The notes: a model not told the origin generated them from the sequence alone. DNA of 64,000 nucleotides from Mycoplasma phocoeninasale (GCF_012934885.1 NZ_CP051480.1:248001-312000), one strand, 5' to 3'; positions 1 through 10,555 are shown, counted from the first letter of the stretch. Program-made: numbers and translations.

Positions 1-537
1 ATCGAAAATATTATTAATAAAGATGTTGTGGCAATTGGAGAAATTGGTTTAGATTATCACTATGATAATAGTCCAAGTAAAGAAATTCAAAAAAGTAGTT
101 TTATTGCCCAACTTGAAATAGCAAAAAAATACAATATTGCCGCTATGCTCCATATTCGTGACGCTCTAGAAGATGCCTATGAAATAATTAGTCAACCGCA
201 ATATCAAGATCTGAAGATAATTTTTCATTCATTTAGTGGTGATGAAAATTTTGTAAGAAAATGTTTAGGACATAAGAATTTTTATTTTTCCATTAGTGGT
301 GTGGTGACTTTCAAGAATGCGAAAATTTTACAAGATGCTGTTAAATTAATTCCGATTGATAGACTATTTTGTGAAACTGATACACCTTATTTAGCTCCAA
401 CTCCAATGCGAGGCAAGCCTAATATTAGCCCATATGTTATGTACACTTATCAATACATAGCAAATTTAAAAAATATAGGCGAAGAAAAACTAGTTTCACA
501 AATTCAAAATAATGTTAAGAAAGTGTTTAAAATTTAA
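1..537 (+). CDS. tatD: TatD family metal-dependent hydrolase (5' partial)
   Basis: The frame is open from base 1, so the N-terminus lies outside the window. What remains (178 residues) has the TatD/YcfH amidohydrolase pattern: GEIGLDYH near the start, an HIRDA segment, FHSFSG, and a C-terminal CETDTPYLAP where the Asp is a metal ligand. The family are cytosolic metal-dependent DNases or hydrolases acting in DNA repair and turnover; the physiological substrate in mycoplasmas is not settled. It ends two bases before ksgA, so the two are almost certainly co-transcribed, a linkage known from B. subtilis (tatD/yabD near ksgA). Confidence 0.9.
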   Translation: MENIINKDVVAIGEIGLDYHYDNSPSKEIQKSSFIAQLEIAKKYNIAAMLHIRDALEDAYEIISQPQYQDLKIIFHSFSGDENFVRKCLGHKNFYFSISGVVTFKNAKILQDAVKLIPIDRLFCETDTPYLAPTPMRGKPNISPYVMYTYQYIANLKNIGEEKLVSQIQNNVKKVFKI

Positions 538-539
538 TA

Positions 540-1331
540 ATGATTGAAGCAAAAAAATCATTTGGGCAAAATTTCCTAATTAATAAAAAAATACAAAACG
601 CAATTGTTGAAGCAGCTGACATAATTGAAAAGGATGTAATTGAAATTGGTCCAGGGCAAGGAGCACTGACTGATATTTTAGTTCAAAAAGTTAAATCTTT
701 AGTTGCCTATGAACTAGATCCAAGGTTATATGAATATTTAAAGACTAAAAATTATCTTGCTAATATCAAAATTTTAAATCAAGATTTTTTAACTGCTAAT
801 TTTAGTGATAACTATACTGATCAAATTAGCATTATCGGAAATATTCCTTACAATATTACCTCACCAATTCTATTTAAAATTTTAGATAACTACTTAATGA
901 TAGATTCTGCAACTTTAATGGTTCAAAAGGAAGTTGCACAAAGATTAGTGGCAACTCCCTCTTCAAAAATTTACGGTAAGCTATCAATAACTTTTCAAAT
1001 TTTTGGTAACATTAAAAAAATCATCGATGTAAACGCAGCACAATTTATTCCAGCACCAAAAGTAGATTCAGCAGTAGTTAAAATTGATTTTATCCACAAT
1101 AATGATTATATCAATGAGAATAAAGATAAAATCATTGAATTCGTTGCTTTATGCTTTCAATTCAAAAGAAAAACACTAGTAAATAATCTCCTAGGAAGAT
1201 ATTCAAAAGAAAAAATTACTTCATCATTTTCCAAACTAAATTTAAAGTTAAATATTCGTGCAGAAAACCTAAGTAGGAAAAATATCTTAGATTTATTTGC
1301 AATTTTAGAGAATAAAAAAATGCCCGTTTAA
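540..1331 (+). CDS. rsmA: 16S rRNA (adenine1518/1519-N6,N6)-dimethyltransferase RsmA/KsgA
   Basis: This 263-residue protein dimethylates two adjacent adenines in the 3' hairpin of 16S rRNA using S-adenosylmethionine, a late small-subunit assembly step. The N-terminus KKSFGQNFL is the family start. GPGQG (37-41) is the SAM-binding loop and NIPYNI (101-106) is the family's catalytic N-I/L-P-Y motif. Length matches the family. The ATG lies two bases after the tatD stop, so translation is probably coupled. Its stop converges on rpmB with 23 bases between. In other bacteria, loss of this enzyme gives kasugamycin resistance. Confidence 0.97.
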   Translation: MIEAKKSFGQNFLINKKIQNAIVEAADIIEKDVIEIGPGQGALTDILVQKVKSLVAYELDPRLYEYLKTKNYLANIKILNQDFLTANFSDNYTDQISIIGNIPYNITSPILFKILDNYLMIDSATLMVQKEVAQRLVATPSSKIYGKLSITFQIFGNIKKIIDVNAAQFIPAPKVDSAVVKIDFIHNNDYINENKDKIIEFVALCFQFKRKTLVNNLLGRYSKEKITSSFSKLNLKLNIRAENLSRKNILDLFAILENKKMPV

Positions 1332-1335
1332 GGCA
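1313..1335 (-). terminator. Weak terminator candidate after rpmB
   Basis: On the minus strand a short TGCC/GGCA stem with a 7-base loop is followed by seven Ts. The stem is only 4 bp and overlaps the ksgA stop codon, so this is a weak candidate for ending the dnaA-dnaN-S4-rpmB transcript. Confidence 0.3.
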
Positions 1336-1354
1336 AATTAGTTATAGTAAATAA

Positions 1355-1552
1355 TTATGCTACTAATCCGTATTTTTTTAAAGTTCTAGCTGTTTTTGCA
1401 GTTACACGAACTCTTTTTTTAGAGCCATTTTCATTTAAAACGGTTACCTTTTGAAGATTAAGATCAAATGTTCTTTTTGAAGTATTTAGAGCATGTGATC
1501 TTTTGTTTCCACTTAAAGGTTTTTGGTTGGTTAGTTGATCTCTTCCTGGCAT
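1355..1552 (-). CDS. rpmB: 50S ribosomal protein L28
   Basis: This is a small basic protein of 65 residues starting MPGRDQLT, with the L28 features NKRSHALN and RVTAKTARTLKKYG. The start is placed at the ATG at 1552, because AAGGAG lies five bases upstream. A GTG two codons earlier would overlap that ribosome binding site. L28 is a large-subunit protein near the tRNA exit region. It is the last gene of the dnaA-dnaN-S4 gene run, about 80 bases after the S4 gene, which couples a ribosomal protein to the replication-initiation operon. Confidence 0.95.
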   Translation of the reverse strand: MPGRDQLTNQKPLSGNKRSHALNTSKRTFDLNLQKVTVLNENGSKKRVRVTAKTARTLKKYGLVA

Positions 1553-1631
1553 ATTCACTCCTTTTCAAGTTTTGTATTTTAAATTAGTATTCTTAATATT
1601 TTATATTAAATTTATTGATTTTTATTTTATT

Positions 1632-1844
1632 TTATTTTTTAGCAACAATTTGATAAACATTATCGTCAACCCAAACAGTATCACCAACTCTGATTTTGGC
1701 GTTACGTCCGTCTGGTTGTCTATCATTTATTAAAATTTTGTGAACCTTAATAAAGTATTTGGCCATTCCACCAGTTGGACATAAATCAGCCATCTTTAAA
1801 AATTGACTTAACTTAATAAATTCTTGCTCTATTTCAATTTGCAT
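1632..1844 (-). CDS. S4-domain RNA-binding protein (YaaA/RlbA-like)
   Basis: This 70-residue protein consists of a single S4-type RNA-binding domain (FLKMADLCPTGGMAKYFI, then INDRQPDGRNAKIRVGD). It matches the small S4 proteins found between dnaN and recF in Firmicutes (YaaA, also called RlbA), which are implicated in large-subunit assembly. Its ATG begins one base after the dnaN stop, so it is translationally coupled to dnaN. There is no recF next to it. Confidence 0.88.
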   Translation of the reverse strand: MQIEIEQEFIKLSQFLKMADLCPTGGMAKYFIKVHKILINDRQPDGRNAKIRVGDTVWVDDNVYQIVAKK

Positions 1845-1845
1845 A

Positions 1846-2943
1846 TTAAAATCCTTTTTGTGGTGTTATTAGCTGTAGTACGTCAGGCTTACTATCAGAT
1901 TTAATTACAATTCTCATTCGGTCCTTAGTTAAAAGAATTCTTAAATCTTCATCATAAACTGATATGGCTTCTTTTAAAAATCGACTATTTAAAGCTAATT
2001 TTAAATCATCACCATCATATTTGAAATTCTCTGTTTTTACTTCAGCATTAGCAACTTCATCTCTTGTTGACAAAATTGTCAGAAGATCATGAGTTACATG
2101 AAGTTTTATTTTATTGTAATTTTCAGTAATAATAACTGAAGCCTTACTTAAGAGACTACTTAACTCTTTTTTTGATATTTTTATTTCATTTTCAAATTCT
2201 TTAGGAACAATTTTAGAAACATCTTGATATACCTGGTCAATTACTTTGGATTGAATAATTGTTCCGTCCATCTCAAATAGAACTTTTTGGTCAGAAATAT
2301 TCAGTGTTACCTTACCGTTGTATTCGAAGTTCAAAATATCACGAATGTTTTTAGCTAGAATAGAAATATTAAAATCAACATCTTCAGCAATTGCTTTCTT
2401 CTCTTCAGCGTAACGGTAGCGGTCAGTGGTTAAAAATTTTAGCATGTGATTTTGTGCCGAGATATTAATACAACATAAAATTAAATTCATTTCGTTAGTT
2501 GAAGCCGCAAAAATGACATCTTTAGCCAAAGATTTTAAATCATCTCAGTTGATTGAAATCTTATCGCCATATACTGTGAAATCAATTTCAGGATAATCAT
2601 ATGTTGAATACAAATTCAAGCGATAATTATCATTTTTTGTTGAAATTTCAAGATTTTTTTCATCGGATTTCAAGAGTAGATCACCATCTAAACGCTTGAT
2701 AATGTTTTTAAAAATTCCTAATTCAACTAAAATAATTCCCGGAGTAATAATTTCGGCATTGATATTGGCTTGAATTTCATGTTTAATACTAATTTCGCCA
2801 TTAGATCCAATTAGCACAATTTTACTATCTTCTGCCTTAATTAGAATTCCCTTCATTACCGGAATAAAGGGATTAGGATCAATTGCCTTTGCTACTCTTT
2901 CAATGGCAGCATCTAAGATTAGTTTGTTTATTTTTAATTCCAT
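1846..2943 (-). CDS. dnaN: DNA polymerase III sliding clamp (beta subunit)
   Basis: This 365-residue protein is read through one TGA (Trp). The N-terminus MELKINKLILDAAIERVAKAI and the segments IPVMKGILI and RYRYAEEKK follow the three-domain clamp pattern. The clamp forms a ring around DNA and tethers the replicative polymerase. The start has a clear AAGGAGA ribosome binding site. It follows dnaA by 15 bases, the usual dnaA-dnaN order, and is followed at once by the S4 gene. It ends in LITPQKGF rather than the usual MPMR-type C-terminus. Confidence 0.96.
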
Positions 2944-2958
2944 GATATTCTCCTTAAT

Positions 2959-4329
2959 TTATATAATCATTCGTAAATTTTCTTTGATTTTTTCAATTGC
3001 TAGTTTTAGCGTTGGGTTAATCTTAATATTTTTATCAATTCAATTAATTGAAACAATAACTGTCGAATGTGATTGATTACCTACCATTTTACCAATATCT
3101 TTTAGAGTGTGACTAAAATTATTTTTAATTAAGTAAACGGCAATTCTTCGGGCAATTACAATGTTTTCCTTTCTTGAATTGCTAGTAATTTTTTTCTTAT
3201 CAATTTTATAGTATTTGCTTACCACATCAATAATTCTTTCCGGGGTGATATTTTCTTTGATTTGAGTCACATTATGAAAAATACTTTTCATTGTTCTTAA
3301 ATCATATGTGAAATAATCATCACCTTCTGAAAATAACTTTATTCGGTTAATAGCCCCCTCAATGCTACGAATTGAGTTAGAGAAATTTCTAGCGATGAAG
3401 CGAAGACTTTCATCTTCTCACAACTCAGGATCAATATTATTTTCTTTCAATTTGAACCTCAAAATATTAATTACATCTTCAATATCGGGAACGGCAATCT
3501 CTAGTGTTAGACCCCCGTTAAACCTAGTAATAAACCTTTGCTCAAAACCACCCAAATCATTTGGTTTTTTATCGCCACATATTATGATTTGCTTTTGATT
3601 AGTGATCATTGTGTTAATAATGTTAAACAAAACATTTAGTGTATTTTCTTTATTGCCATATTGTTGAACATCGTCAAACATCAAACAATCATAATTAGTT
3701 AACTCATCAACAATTTTATTTATTTGGGCATGATTTTTAGATTTAAGCTGTTCAACTAATTGTCGAGTAAATAAGTCGGGATTAATGTACAAACATGAGC
3801 GATTATTTTTCTTCAATTCATTTCCAATCGCGTGCAATAAATGAGTTTTCCCCAAACCACTAGGTGAATGAATGAAAAGCGGTGAATAAATAATTTTTTG
3901 ACTTTTGCATATTACCTTTGCGGCTTTAAGCACTATTTGATTAAATTTACCAACCGCATAATTATCGAATGTTAAATTATTTTTAATATCAGTAAAAAGT
4001 TTTTTATTTTTTAAAACTTGTTCCTGCTCACCATTAACAACATTTAAAGAATTCAGTTCGCTCAAACTAGTAATAAAAATCGCATTAACTGGCCTTTCAT
4101 ATACATTTCTAATTGCTCTAGCTACATTTGTGCTATGTGCTGATTTGATGTATAAAAATATGCTTTCAGGACATAGTAAATAAACATTATCATCTTGCTC
4201 ATGAACGATATGAATATTCGACAAAATTTGATTATAAATAAAAGAGTCGCTAGAATTGTTTTTTAATTCATTTTGAAATGATATGTTATTAACTTTAAGA
4301 TCAGCTTGTAAATCTTTAGATGTTTTCAT
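2959..4329 (-). CDS. dnaA: Chromosomal replication initiator protein DnaA
   Basis: This 456-residue protein is read through two TGA codons. It has a divergent domain I, then an AAA+ domain with Walker A SPSGLGKTHL (154-163), Walker B FDDVQQ (about 218-223) and a sensor region GFEQRFITRF. A C-terminal helix-turn-helix domain IV follows. DnaA unwinds the origin and loads the helicase. The domain IV signature normally reads GGRDH(S/T)TV. Here it is GNQSHSTV (417-424), so the Asp that contacts DNA bases in E. coli is replaced by Ser. No strong ribosome binding site precedes the ATG at 4329. It is first in the dnaA-dnaN-S4-rpmB run. Confidence 0.96.
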
Positions 4330-4602
4330 ATTGTAATTATATTTAAAATTTAAATTATTTATACATTTAGCACAATTTTAATTTTTAAGATTCCTAATTG
4401 TTGCATGTAAAAAAATACAATTATTTTATTAAAAATAATGGTTAAAAGGCTGTTTTTTAGTTTTTTATTCAAATAAAAATAAAATTTTTATATTAAACAC
4501 GACGTTAATATCCATAAATGCAACATTAAATTATATAATTATTGCATATGCTTGTATTAAACATATGATAATGGTTTGACCATTAAAATTGAAAGGAATG
4601 AG
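4330..4602. other. Candidate origin region (dnaA upstream gap)
   Basis: This is a 273-base gap between divergent dnaA and the DUF885 gene. It is extremely AT-rich, especially around 4430-4500, which could serve as an unwinding element. I see no perfect TTATCCACA DnaA box; the nearest are degenerate, such as TTATACATT near 4359. The gap also holds the (+) promoter of the next gene. The 15-base dnaA-dnaN gap is too short to be an origin, so this is the best local candidate, on position alone. Confidence 0.4.
4542..4572 (+). promoter_or_regulatory. Candidate promoter of the DUF885 gene
   Basis: TTGCAT (4542-4547) and GATAAT (4567-4572) are spaced by 19 bases, about 30 bases upstream of the chosen ATG. 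AAAGGA near 4591 is the ribosome binding site. It is a reasonable but not perfect sigma-A match. Confidence 0.4.
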
Positions 4603-7326
4603 ATGACAAAAAAATCTAAAATCGTAATCGGTTCACTGATTGCGGGGGCTGGAGTATTAATTGCTGCGCCTTTAGTTGTTTATGGAATATACTATGGCGT
4701 GAGAAATGCCAATACTAAAAAAGCGATTGCGAATTATGATAAAAATGAAGATTTAAAGCGATTTAAGAATGCTGAAGATGAATTCAATAAGAAAAGTCGT
4801 GAAATCAACAGTATAAAAAATGAAATTGCTGAAATAAATAAAGAACTTCAAAAAAATAAGGATAATGCTGAACTTAAAAGCAGATTGGAAGCACAAACTA
4901 AAAAACTAGAAGAAGCTACTAAATCTGCTACCACAGCTCAACAAGAATTAGACAATGCTGATGATAAGCTACTAGACACTTTACAAAAACTTGTTAGATT
5001 TAGTGATGGTAGTGAAAAGATGAAGGAAATTGTTGCTGACTACATCTTAGCCATTAAAAGAGCTGCAGACAGAAGAAAAGAAACTGACCTAAATGGAGTT
5101 GACGAATTTTATCCAAGTAAATCCGATTCAGATAAAATTGTTGCTTACTATGACAAATACATTAGCCTACTTGATGGAATAAAATATGATGATTTAACAG
5201 TTGTTACTCTAGCATGAAGAGAAGGTGTTAAATATGATTGAGAAATTACAAAAAATAATTACTCTGCTGGTGGAAGATATTTACTAAACTCATTTGATTT
5301 TGGACCAGCTTCTTCATATCCAGCTAACTCATTTTATGAAAGTATTAACGGAATTAGCGAAGAGAATGCTCCAAAAGCTCTTAACAATTTAAAAGAAGCT
5401 TTGGAAAGAAACATTGTTTTATCTAAAGTTGTTATTAAAAATAACGTTAAAGCAATCTTAGAATCATTATATGCAAGTGATCTAGAAAACTTCTTAAAGG
5501 GTAACCAAGAAGAAATATCGGTTCAAGATTTCATTAAAAATTCTTCACAAACACCAAATCTAAAGGCATTTCACGAATGATATGCTACAGAATATTACAC
5601 AAGATCAGACCATGGTGAAGGTGAAAATCTTCAAACTCTCAAATTGATGAAGAAAAATAAACTAAACGAAATTGAAAATATAATTACTGTCAATGATAAT
5701 ATGGTTTATGGATTAGGATTTACCGAAAAAGATCTTAATGCTAAAAATGTTGGCTTAGTTGGCATTAAAGGAAATGAAGAATCAAATGGTAAAAAACTAT
5801 ATGATGCAATTTTAAAAATGTCAACAACAAGTGATGACAGTGCTGATACAGTATTTCAATCAGGATACCAAACCACAAAAACAGCAACTGCAAATATGAC
5901 AAAAATTGCTGGTTTAGTTGCTGACTTGATTGCTGGTGAAGGAAAAGCGTGAAGCCCAACATTCAAATATGATGCAAATGGTATTAATGGTTCAAAAATT
6001 GAAAATGTAACCCTTCCAGTTAGAGATGCTAATGGAAACATAACTCTAGAAAACTTCAATAAATGATTAAACCAAGAACAATTCTTCTTTGGTCGTGAAG
6101 ATGAATCATATTACACAAAACAAGTAAAAGACAAACTAAAATCTGATTTGGCTGATGATGTTAAACAGTTAGAAGATTTAGGTTATGGAACTCTAATAAA
6201 AAATAATGCATCTGAAAAATATGGTTCAATCACACGTGAACAATTCTTCTACGGAGCGCTTGAAGCATTCAAGGGATATCGTCAATTTATTGAAGAAACA
6301 AAGGAACATGGACTATCATTCTTCGGTAAAAACGTTGTTGGTTACAACCCATTTACATATGAATATTCAAGAAGAACTGAAGCTGGTGTAGGAGCCTATA
6401 GTGGAGCAAGAGCATCATTCTTCTTCAATGTTGACCCATACTACTCACTGCCTAAATGATCAGTTACATCATTTGCTAACCACGAAGGTATTATGGGACA
6501 CCACAACCAAATATACTATGCAAAACAATTCTTAGCAAACCAAAATGGTAGAAGTTTAGGGGATATTTTCCACTATACTTCATATGCTGAAGGTTGAGCT
6601 TTATTTATGGAATGATTTGGTATTGAATCAGGATGATATGGTACACCAGATTATGCTAGTGAAGATTACTACTCAATTCCAAAAGACTTTACCATTTCAA
6701 AAGGAATTACAAGTTTCTTTACTGCTAGAAATGAACAAGATGTAACCCAAGATATGATTGACAAAATCAAAGACCTACATGGTGGTGTATATTGAAAATT
6801 AATTGATGAAAAGAATGAAATTACCAATGAAAAAGTAAAAGCACAAAAAGCAATTAAATTAACCAACATGCTTCAATACTTTGGTGCACTAAACGAAGCA
6901 CAATTACGTAACATGAGACGAGCAGTTGATACAGCATATCACGGCACAGGAATTAATGGACATGACGATCTAAAAGGCGGAGCATCAATTAACGATATTA
7001 GAAAATTCTTAAGAGCTAATTCAGCTTTAGGAATCGGTGATATTTACTCAGAATCAAGACGTTACCTAAACCTACCTGGTCAAGCAACATCATACAATGC
7101 CGGAAAAGAAAAAATGTTAGCACTTTATGACAAAGTTCGTAAACATTTCAAACTTTCAAGAGAAGAATTTGTACAAAACAAAAAACACATTGAAGTTGAT
7201 GGAAAAATAATCGAAAATGCTGAACACGGATATATTAAAGAATTACTTGATTACATGCTAATCAATGGTGGTTTACCACTAGACGCTTTAGAAAAGGTTA
7301 TACAAAAAGCATATAATCTAAAATAA
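4603..7326 (+). CDS. DUF885 family metallopeptidase-like membrane protein
   Basis: This 907-residue protein is read through many TGA codons. Residues 6-30 form one membrane segment (IVIGSLIAGAGVLIAAP), and residues about 45-130 are charged and coiled-coil-like. A long domain follows with HEGIMGHH (627-634), matching the HE(G)xxGHH motif of DUF885 proteins, a presumed zinc site, and then SYAEGWALFMEWF, another family hallmark. I infer a surface-anchored peptidase; the substrate is unknown. It is longer than typical DUF885 proteins because of the N-terminal anchor and coiled coil. The start at 4603 is chosen because AAAGGA lies five bases upstream. It is divergent from dnaA and has its own terminator. 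Confidence 0.85.
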
Positions 7327-7336
7327 TTACAACCCG

Positions 7337-7368
7337 AAAAGCCAAGCTAAAAAGTTTTGGCTTTTTTT
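7337..7368 (+). terminator. Terminator of the DUF885 gene
   Basis: A perfect 9-bp stem AAAAGCCAA/TTGGCTTTT is followed by a T-run, eleven bases after the stop codon. Confidence 0.85.
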
Positions 7369-7424
7369 AATTATAAGAAACTTCTAAACTTTACTCCACG
7401 TATTTAAAGTAAACAAAAAAATAA

Positions 7425-7449
7425 ATAAAAACACTCCAGTAATGGAATG
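7425..7449 (-). terminator. Terminator candidate ending the gyrB-kinase gene run
   Basis: On the minus strand, CATTCCA, a four-base loop and TGGAGTG form a 7-bp stem with one G-T pair, followed by a T-rich tract. It lies 22 bases after the stop of the (-) gene ending at 7472. Confidence 0.55.
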
Positions 7450-7471
7450 TTAAATATTTTTTATTGTTAAA

Positions 7472-8299
7472 TTATTTATTTTCAACACTTACTTTTTCTG
7501 TTTCGATAATGACTTTATTTTCAAAATTAAGTGATTTAATTGTTTTAAAATCCGATTCTAGTTCGATGAATGCCTCTAGTTTAGCTTCTTTTATCTTAAA
7601 AGTAGCCATTTCGTTTTCTTGCAAATATTTATAGATTTTTTTAAAAAATTCGGCAGTTAAATATCCTAAATAGCCTTCTTTTTGATCAAAATAATGAATT
7701 GAATCATTGTCATAGTAGTAATATGAAATTGACGTTACTAAATTTTTTATTGAAAGAAAAAATTCTTTTGTTGTCACTTTACTTTTTCTGTCTTCATTAT
7801 ATTTATCAAAGATTTCTTTAAGATCAATCGAATAAATTTTTGATTTTGTCTCTGTGATATTAGTAATGTCATGTCGGTCTAAAATTTTACTAACAATTGA
7901 ATTAAGTTCAGGGCTAGCGGAAAAAAACTTCAGTTCGTTTTTATATCTAACGCCATGCTCTTGAGATTTAGAATCATTATCCATTTTATTAATGGTTCCT
8001 AGATTTGTTGACATAATATCAATTCTATTCCCAGAGTTTTGTGTGAAGATAGCTTCATTATTAGTTTCAGAAAGTTCGACCTTATTAGCATCATCAGGGA
8101 AGAATTTGCTGCGTTTAATATTTGCTTTTGAATTTACAGCTAGTGGAATTGCGATAACAGCAACAATTGGAACCAGTATACCTAAAAACATTGCGGTAGT
8201 TGCAACAATTTTTTTCTTATTTTTTCTGTTAGGGGCCCCTACTTTTTTAGTTTCTAAATTATTTAAATTCATTTCATTTTTGTTGTCATTTGATTCCAT
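7472..8299 (-). CDS. Hypothetical membrane-anchored protein
   Basis: I do not recognise this 275-residue protein. It has a basic cytoplasmic N-terminus (residues 1-31, rich in N and K), then one strong membrane segment (about 32-55, VATTAMFLGILVPIVAVIAI), then a polar domain of about 220 residues with many acidic, Lys and Tyr residues and no recognisable motif. There is no lipobox Cys, so it is likely a signal-anchored extracellular protein. It starts 15 bases after the stop of the double kinase-like gene, with a purine-rich GGGAAGGG upstream, and is probably the last gene of the gyrB transcript. Confidence 0.75.
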   Translation of the reverse strand: MESNDNKNEMNLNNLETKKVGAPNRKNKKKIVATTAMFLGILVPIVAVIAIPLAVNSKANIKRSKFFPDDANKVELSETNNEAIFTQNSGNRIDIMSTNLGTINKMDNDSKSQEHGVRYKNELKFFSASPELNSIVSKILDRHDITNITETKSKIYSIDLKEIFDKYNEDRKSKVTTKEFFLSIKNLVTSISYYYYDNDSIHYFDQKEGYLGYLTAEFFKKIYKYLQENEMATFKIKEAKLEAFIELESDFKTIKSLNFENKVIIETEKVSVENK

Positions 8300-8314
8300 A
8301 ATAGCCCTTCCCTC

Positions 8315-9790
8315 TTATCTTACATATTTCTTTCATAGTTCTTTGATGCGATGTAAATTTGCGCCTGCTTTACTACAATCACCGCTAAGAGTCCGATTGC
8401 GTAAATAGCAGAGAAAGTGAATCATAATTCGATATTTATAAAAATCGTTAGGCTCTGGCATTTCATAAGCTTTTCAGAACGCTATCTCTGAGGCTGATTT
8501 AAGATGAGTATTTTCAAACATATAAGCAATATCTAAAAAACGTGAATTGCGATATGACATTGCTCAGTCAATAATGTATAAATTTAGATTATCAGTGAAA
8601 AAAATGTTATCTAAATTTAGATTATTATGACAGTTTGCATCTGGTTTAATTTCTTTTAACCACTTTATAATTTTAGCATACATTGCCTTATCACAGAAAT
8701 CTTCTTTAAGTACTCTTTTGTCAATATTCTCTAAATATCAACCAACTTTTTTGTCAAGAATATATTCCGGGAAGATATGATCAGAATCATGGTATGTTCG
8801 CATTGCCTTAGCCAGAATTTTAATTTGGCGAACATTAATTTCTTGCGTTTGTGGACAATTGAGTCATTTTCAAACCAAAATATTATCATCTTCATAGACA
8901 TAAGTTGGAACAAAATAAAAATCCTCAATGCTTTTAATACTTAATCGATTGTCAAACTGACTATGGTTTTTTTGAACAATAAAACGGTTAGGACTTAAAA
9001 AGTTTTTATTGTTATATTGATTCATTGAAGCACTCATGACATTGTTCGGTACTGAAAGATTGGCATATATTTTTTTATAAACAAATTCATTATAAATTTT
9101 AAGCATATAAACATAGTCGTCAAATTTTTGTGTGCTAAGACCAAAAAAATTAATAATTAATTGCTTATTAATCCCTAAAAAATATAAGCAAACTGGGTCA
9201 ACATAGCGAGAGTTTAGAGTGCTGAATTCAAAATCAATTAATTTAATAAAACCATGTTTATTAACTAAAATATTTTGTCTTTTTAAATTGTTATGGCTTA
9301 AAACTAGTTCGTCGTTTTTATATTTTTTAACAAGTTCTAAATATTTTTTATCGCGAATAGGGTATTTTAGTCAATTAAATTTTTCAACTAAAATATTTAA
9401 ATTTTGAAAATTTTTAACGCAGTGTAGGATTGACCAAGAAATTTTATCATCAATTTTAATCTTAAAGAAATCAACAGCTGAAAATCATTTTCTAATTACA
9501 ACCCCATTTTTAAAATATAGATAGTCATTAAAATGGGAAACAATTTCCATTTCATTATCGTAACTAATTTTAATGATATTGCGAGGAATTCTAATTTGAA
9601 CTCATTTATTATCAAGTTTGCCTATATAACTTTTGTTATGAAAATCCTCATAGTAAAAACGAATGATCGAAATTTTTTGTGCTAGGTCAGCGCCGAATTC
9701 TTTTTTTAGAATTGAATAAACATCAGAAAATTTCGCATTTTTATGTTTATTCAAATTCAAGTTAATTGGTAGCGGAAATTTTACACTCAT
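8315..9790 (-). CDS. Double choline-kinase/APH-like protein, both catalytic Asp replaced
   Basis: This 491-residue protein was reconstructed by reading through several TGA codons. It contains two kinase-like modules of the LicA/choline kinase/aminoglycoside phosphotransferase fold. Each has a recognisable catalytic loop and metal loop: SHNNLKRQN then LIDFEF in the first half (around 9230-9300), and CHNNLNLDN then IIDWAM in the second (around 8565-8630). The family motif is HxDxxxxN; here both copies read HxNxxxxN, so the catalytic Asp is Asn twice. The metal-binding Asp is kept. It starts three bases after the stop of an intact-looking LicA homologue. It could be a regulatory pseudokinase pair or an altered enzyme. 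Confidence 0.8.
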
Positions 9791-9793
9791 AAA

Positions 9794-10549
9794 TTAATAT
9801 TGATATTTATCCAAATACAACTTCATGTATTTTTCGACCCTTTTTAAATATAAGCTATCATCAAATGGCTTAACCTTGTGCTTATTAATTCATAATACAA
9901 TTAAAGCATTGACAATAATTCGATGAACTAGCAAATATTTCTCTTCATAATCATCACCATATCCTTCAAAAAAGCTCTGCTCTTGTTGTTCTGAAAGATT
10001 ACTTGATTCAAGGAAATAGGCTAAGTCAAAGTGAACATCACCCATTGTCGCATATTCTCAATCAGTAATATAAATCTTATTTTTATCAGTCTTAATAAAG
10101 TTGAACAACCACAAATCACTATGAACTGGAGCTGAAGTATCAATATTTTTTAAAAATAAATTGATCTTTTTGTAGTATTTGTCAAGAATAGGGATCTTTC
10201 TTCCTAGTTGTGATATTTTTTCACGGTAAACTTTAAAGCGGCGAGCAATTTGATTCTCTTTAGCAAATGGTAATTTTGAGTTATGTAGAGTTATTAGCAG
10301 TTTGCCAATTTCTCGTAGCTCTTCATTGCTAATCTCCGTCGCTAGTATTGTTTTGCCGTCAATTCATTCGGTAACTAATCTTTCATCGTCTTCAAATATT
10401 TTTTTAGGAGCAAAATCTAAATTTGAAATAATCTCGTATGGAGTTTTATGGTTGAAATCATCGTAATGTTTTATTTTAATAAAGGTATTATTTTCATCAT
10501 CTTTGTAAGTTTTATTAGTAAAACCTTGATTCTTTAGTAGTGTTATCAT
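9794..10549 (-). CDS. LicA/choline kinase family phosphotransferase
   Basis: This 251-residue protein is read through TGA. It has the full active-site set of the choline/ethanolamine kinase-APH fold: VHSDLWLFN (HxDxxxxN catalytic loop) and ITDWEYATMGD followed by HFDLAYF (metal loop and structural Asp). The family phosphorylates small hydroxyl-bearing molecules such as choline, ethanolamine or sugars. In mycoplasmas a role in feeding choline into membrane lipid headgroups is plausible, but the substrate cannot be read here. It starts six bases after the gyrB stop and is followed after three bases by the double kinase-like gene, so all three are one transcript. Confidence 0.85.
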
Positions 10550-10555
10550 ATTATC

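Noticed and set aside
1553-1558. GTG start of rpmB two codons upstream
   Set aside because: The Shine-Dalgarno AAGGAG overlaps it; the ATG at 1552 has proper spacing and gives the normal L28 N-terminus.
4330-4602. DnaA boxes in the origin candidate
   Set aside because: Only degenerate matches (such as TTATACATT) are present, which are expected by chance in such AT-rich DNA, so no box is annotated.
4603-7326. Apparent chain of broken fragments (several short frames in a row)
   Set aside because: All fragments are in the same frame and are separated only by TGA at Trp positions; with code 4 it is one intact gene. The same holds for dnaA, gyrB, pepF, yidC, dnaK and many others, so none is called a pseudogene.
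8315-9790. Two separate kinase-like genes with a break between
   Set aside because: Reading the minus strand codon by codon from 9790 to 8315 gave no TAA or TAG over most of the length, including the junction between the halves, so it is one long frame.
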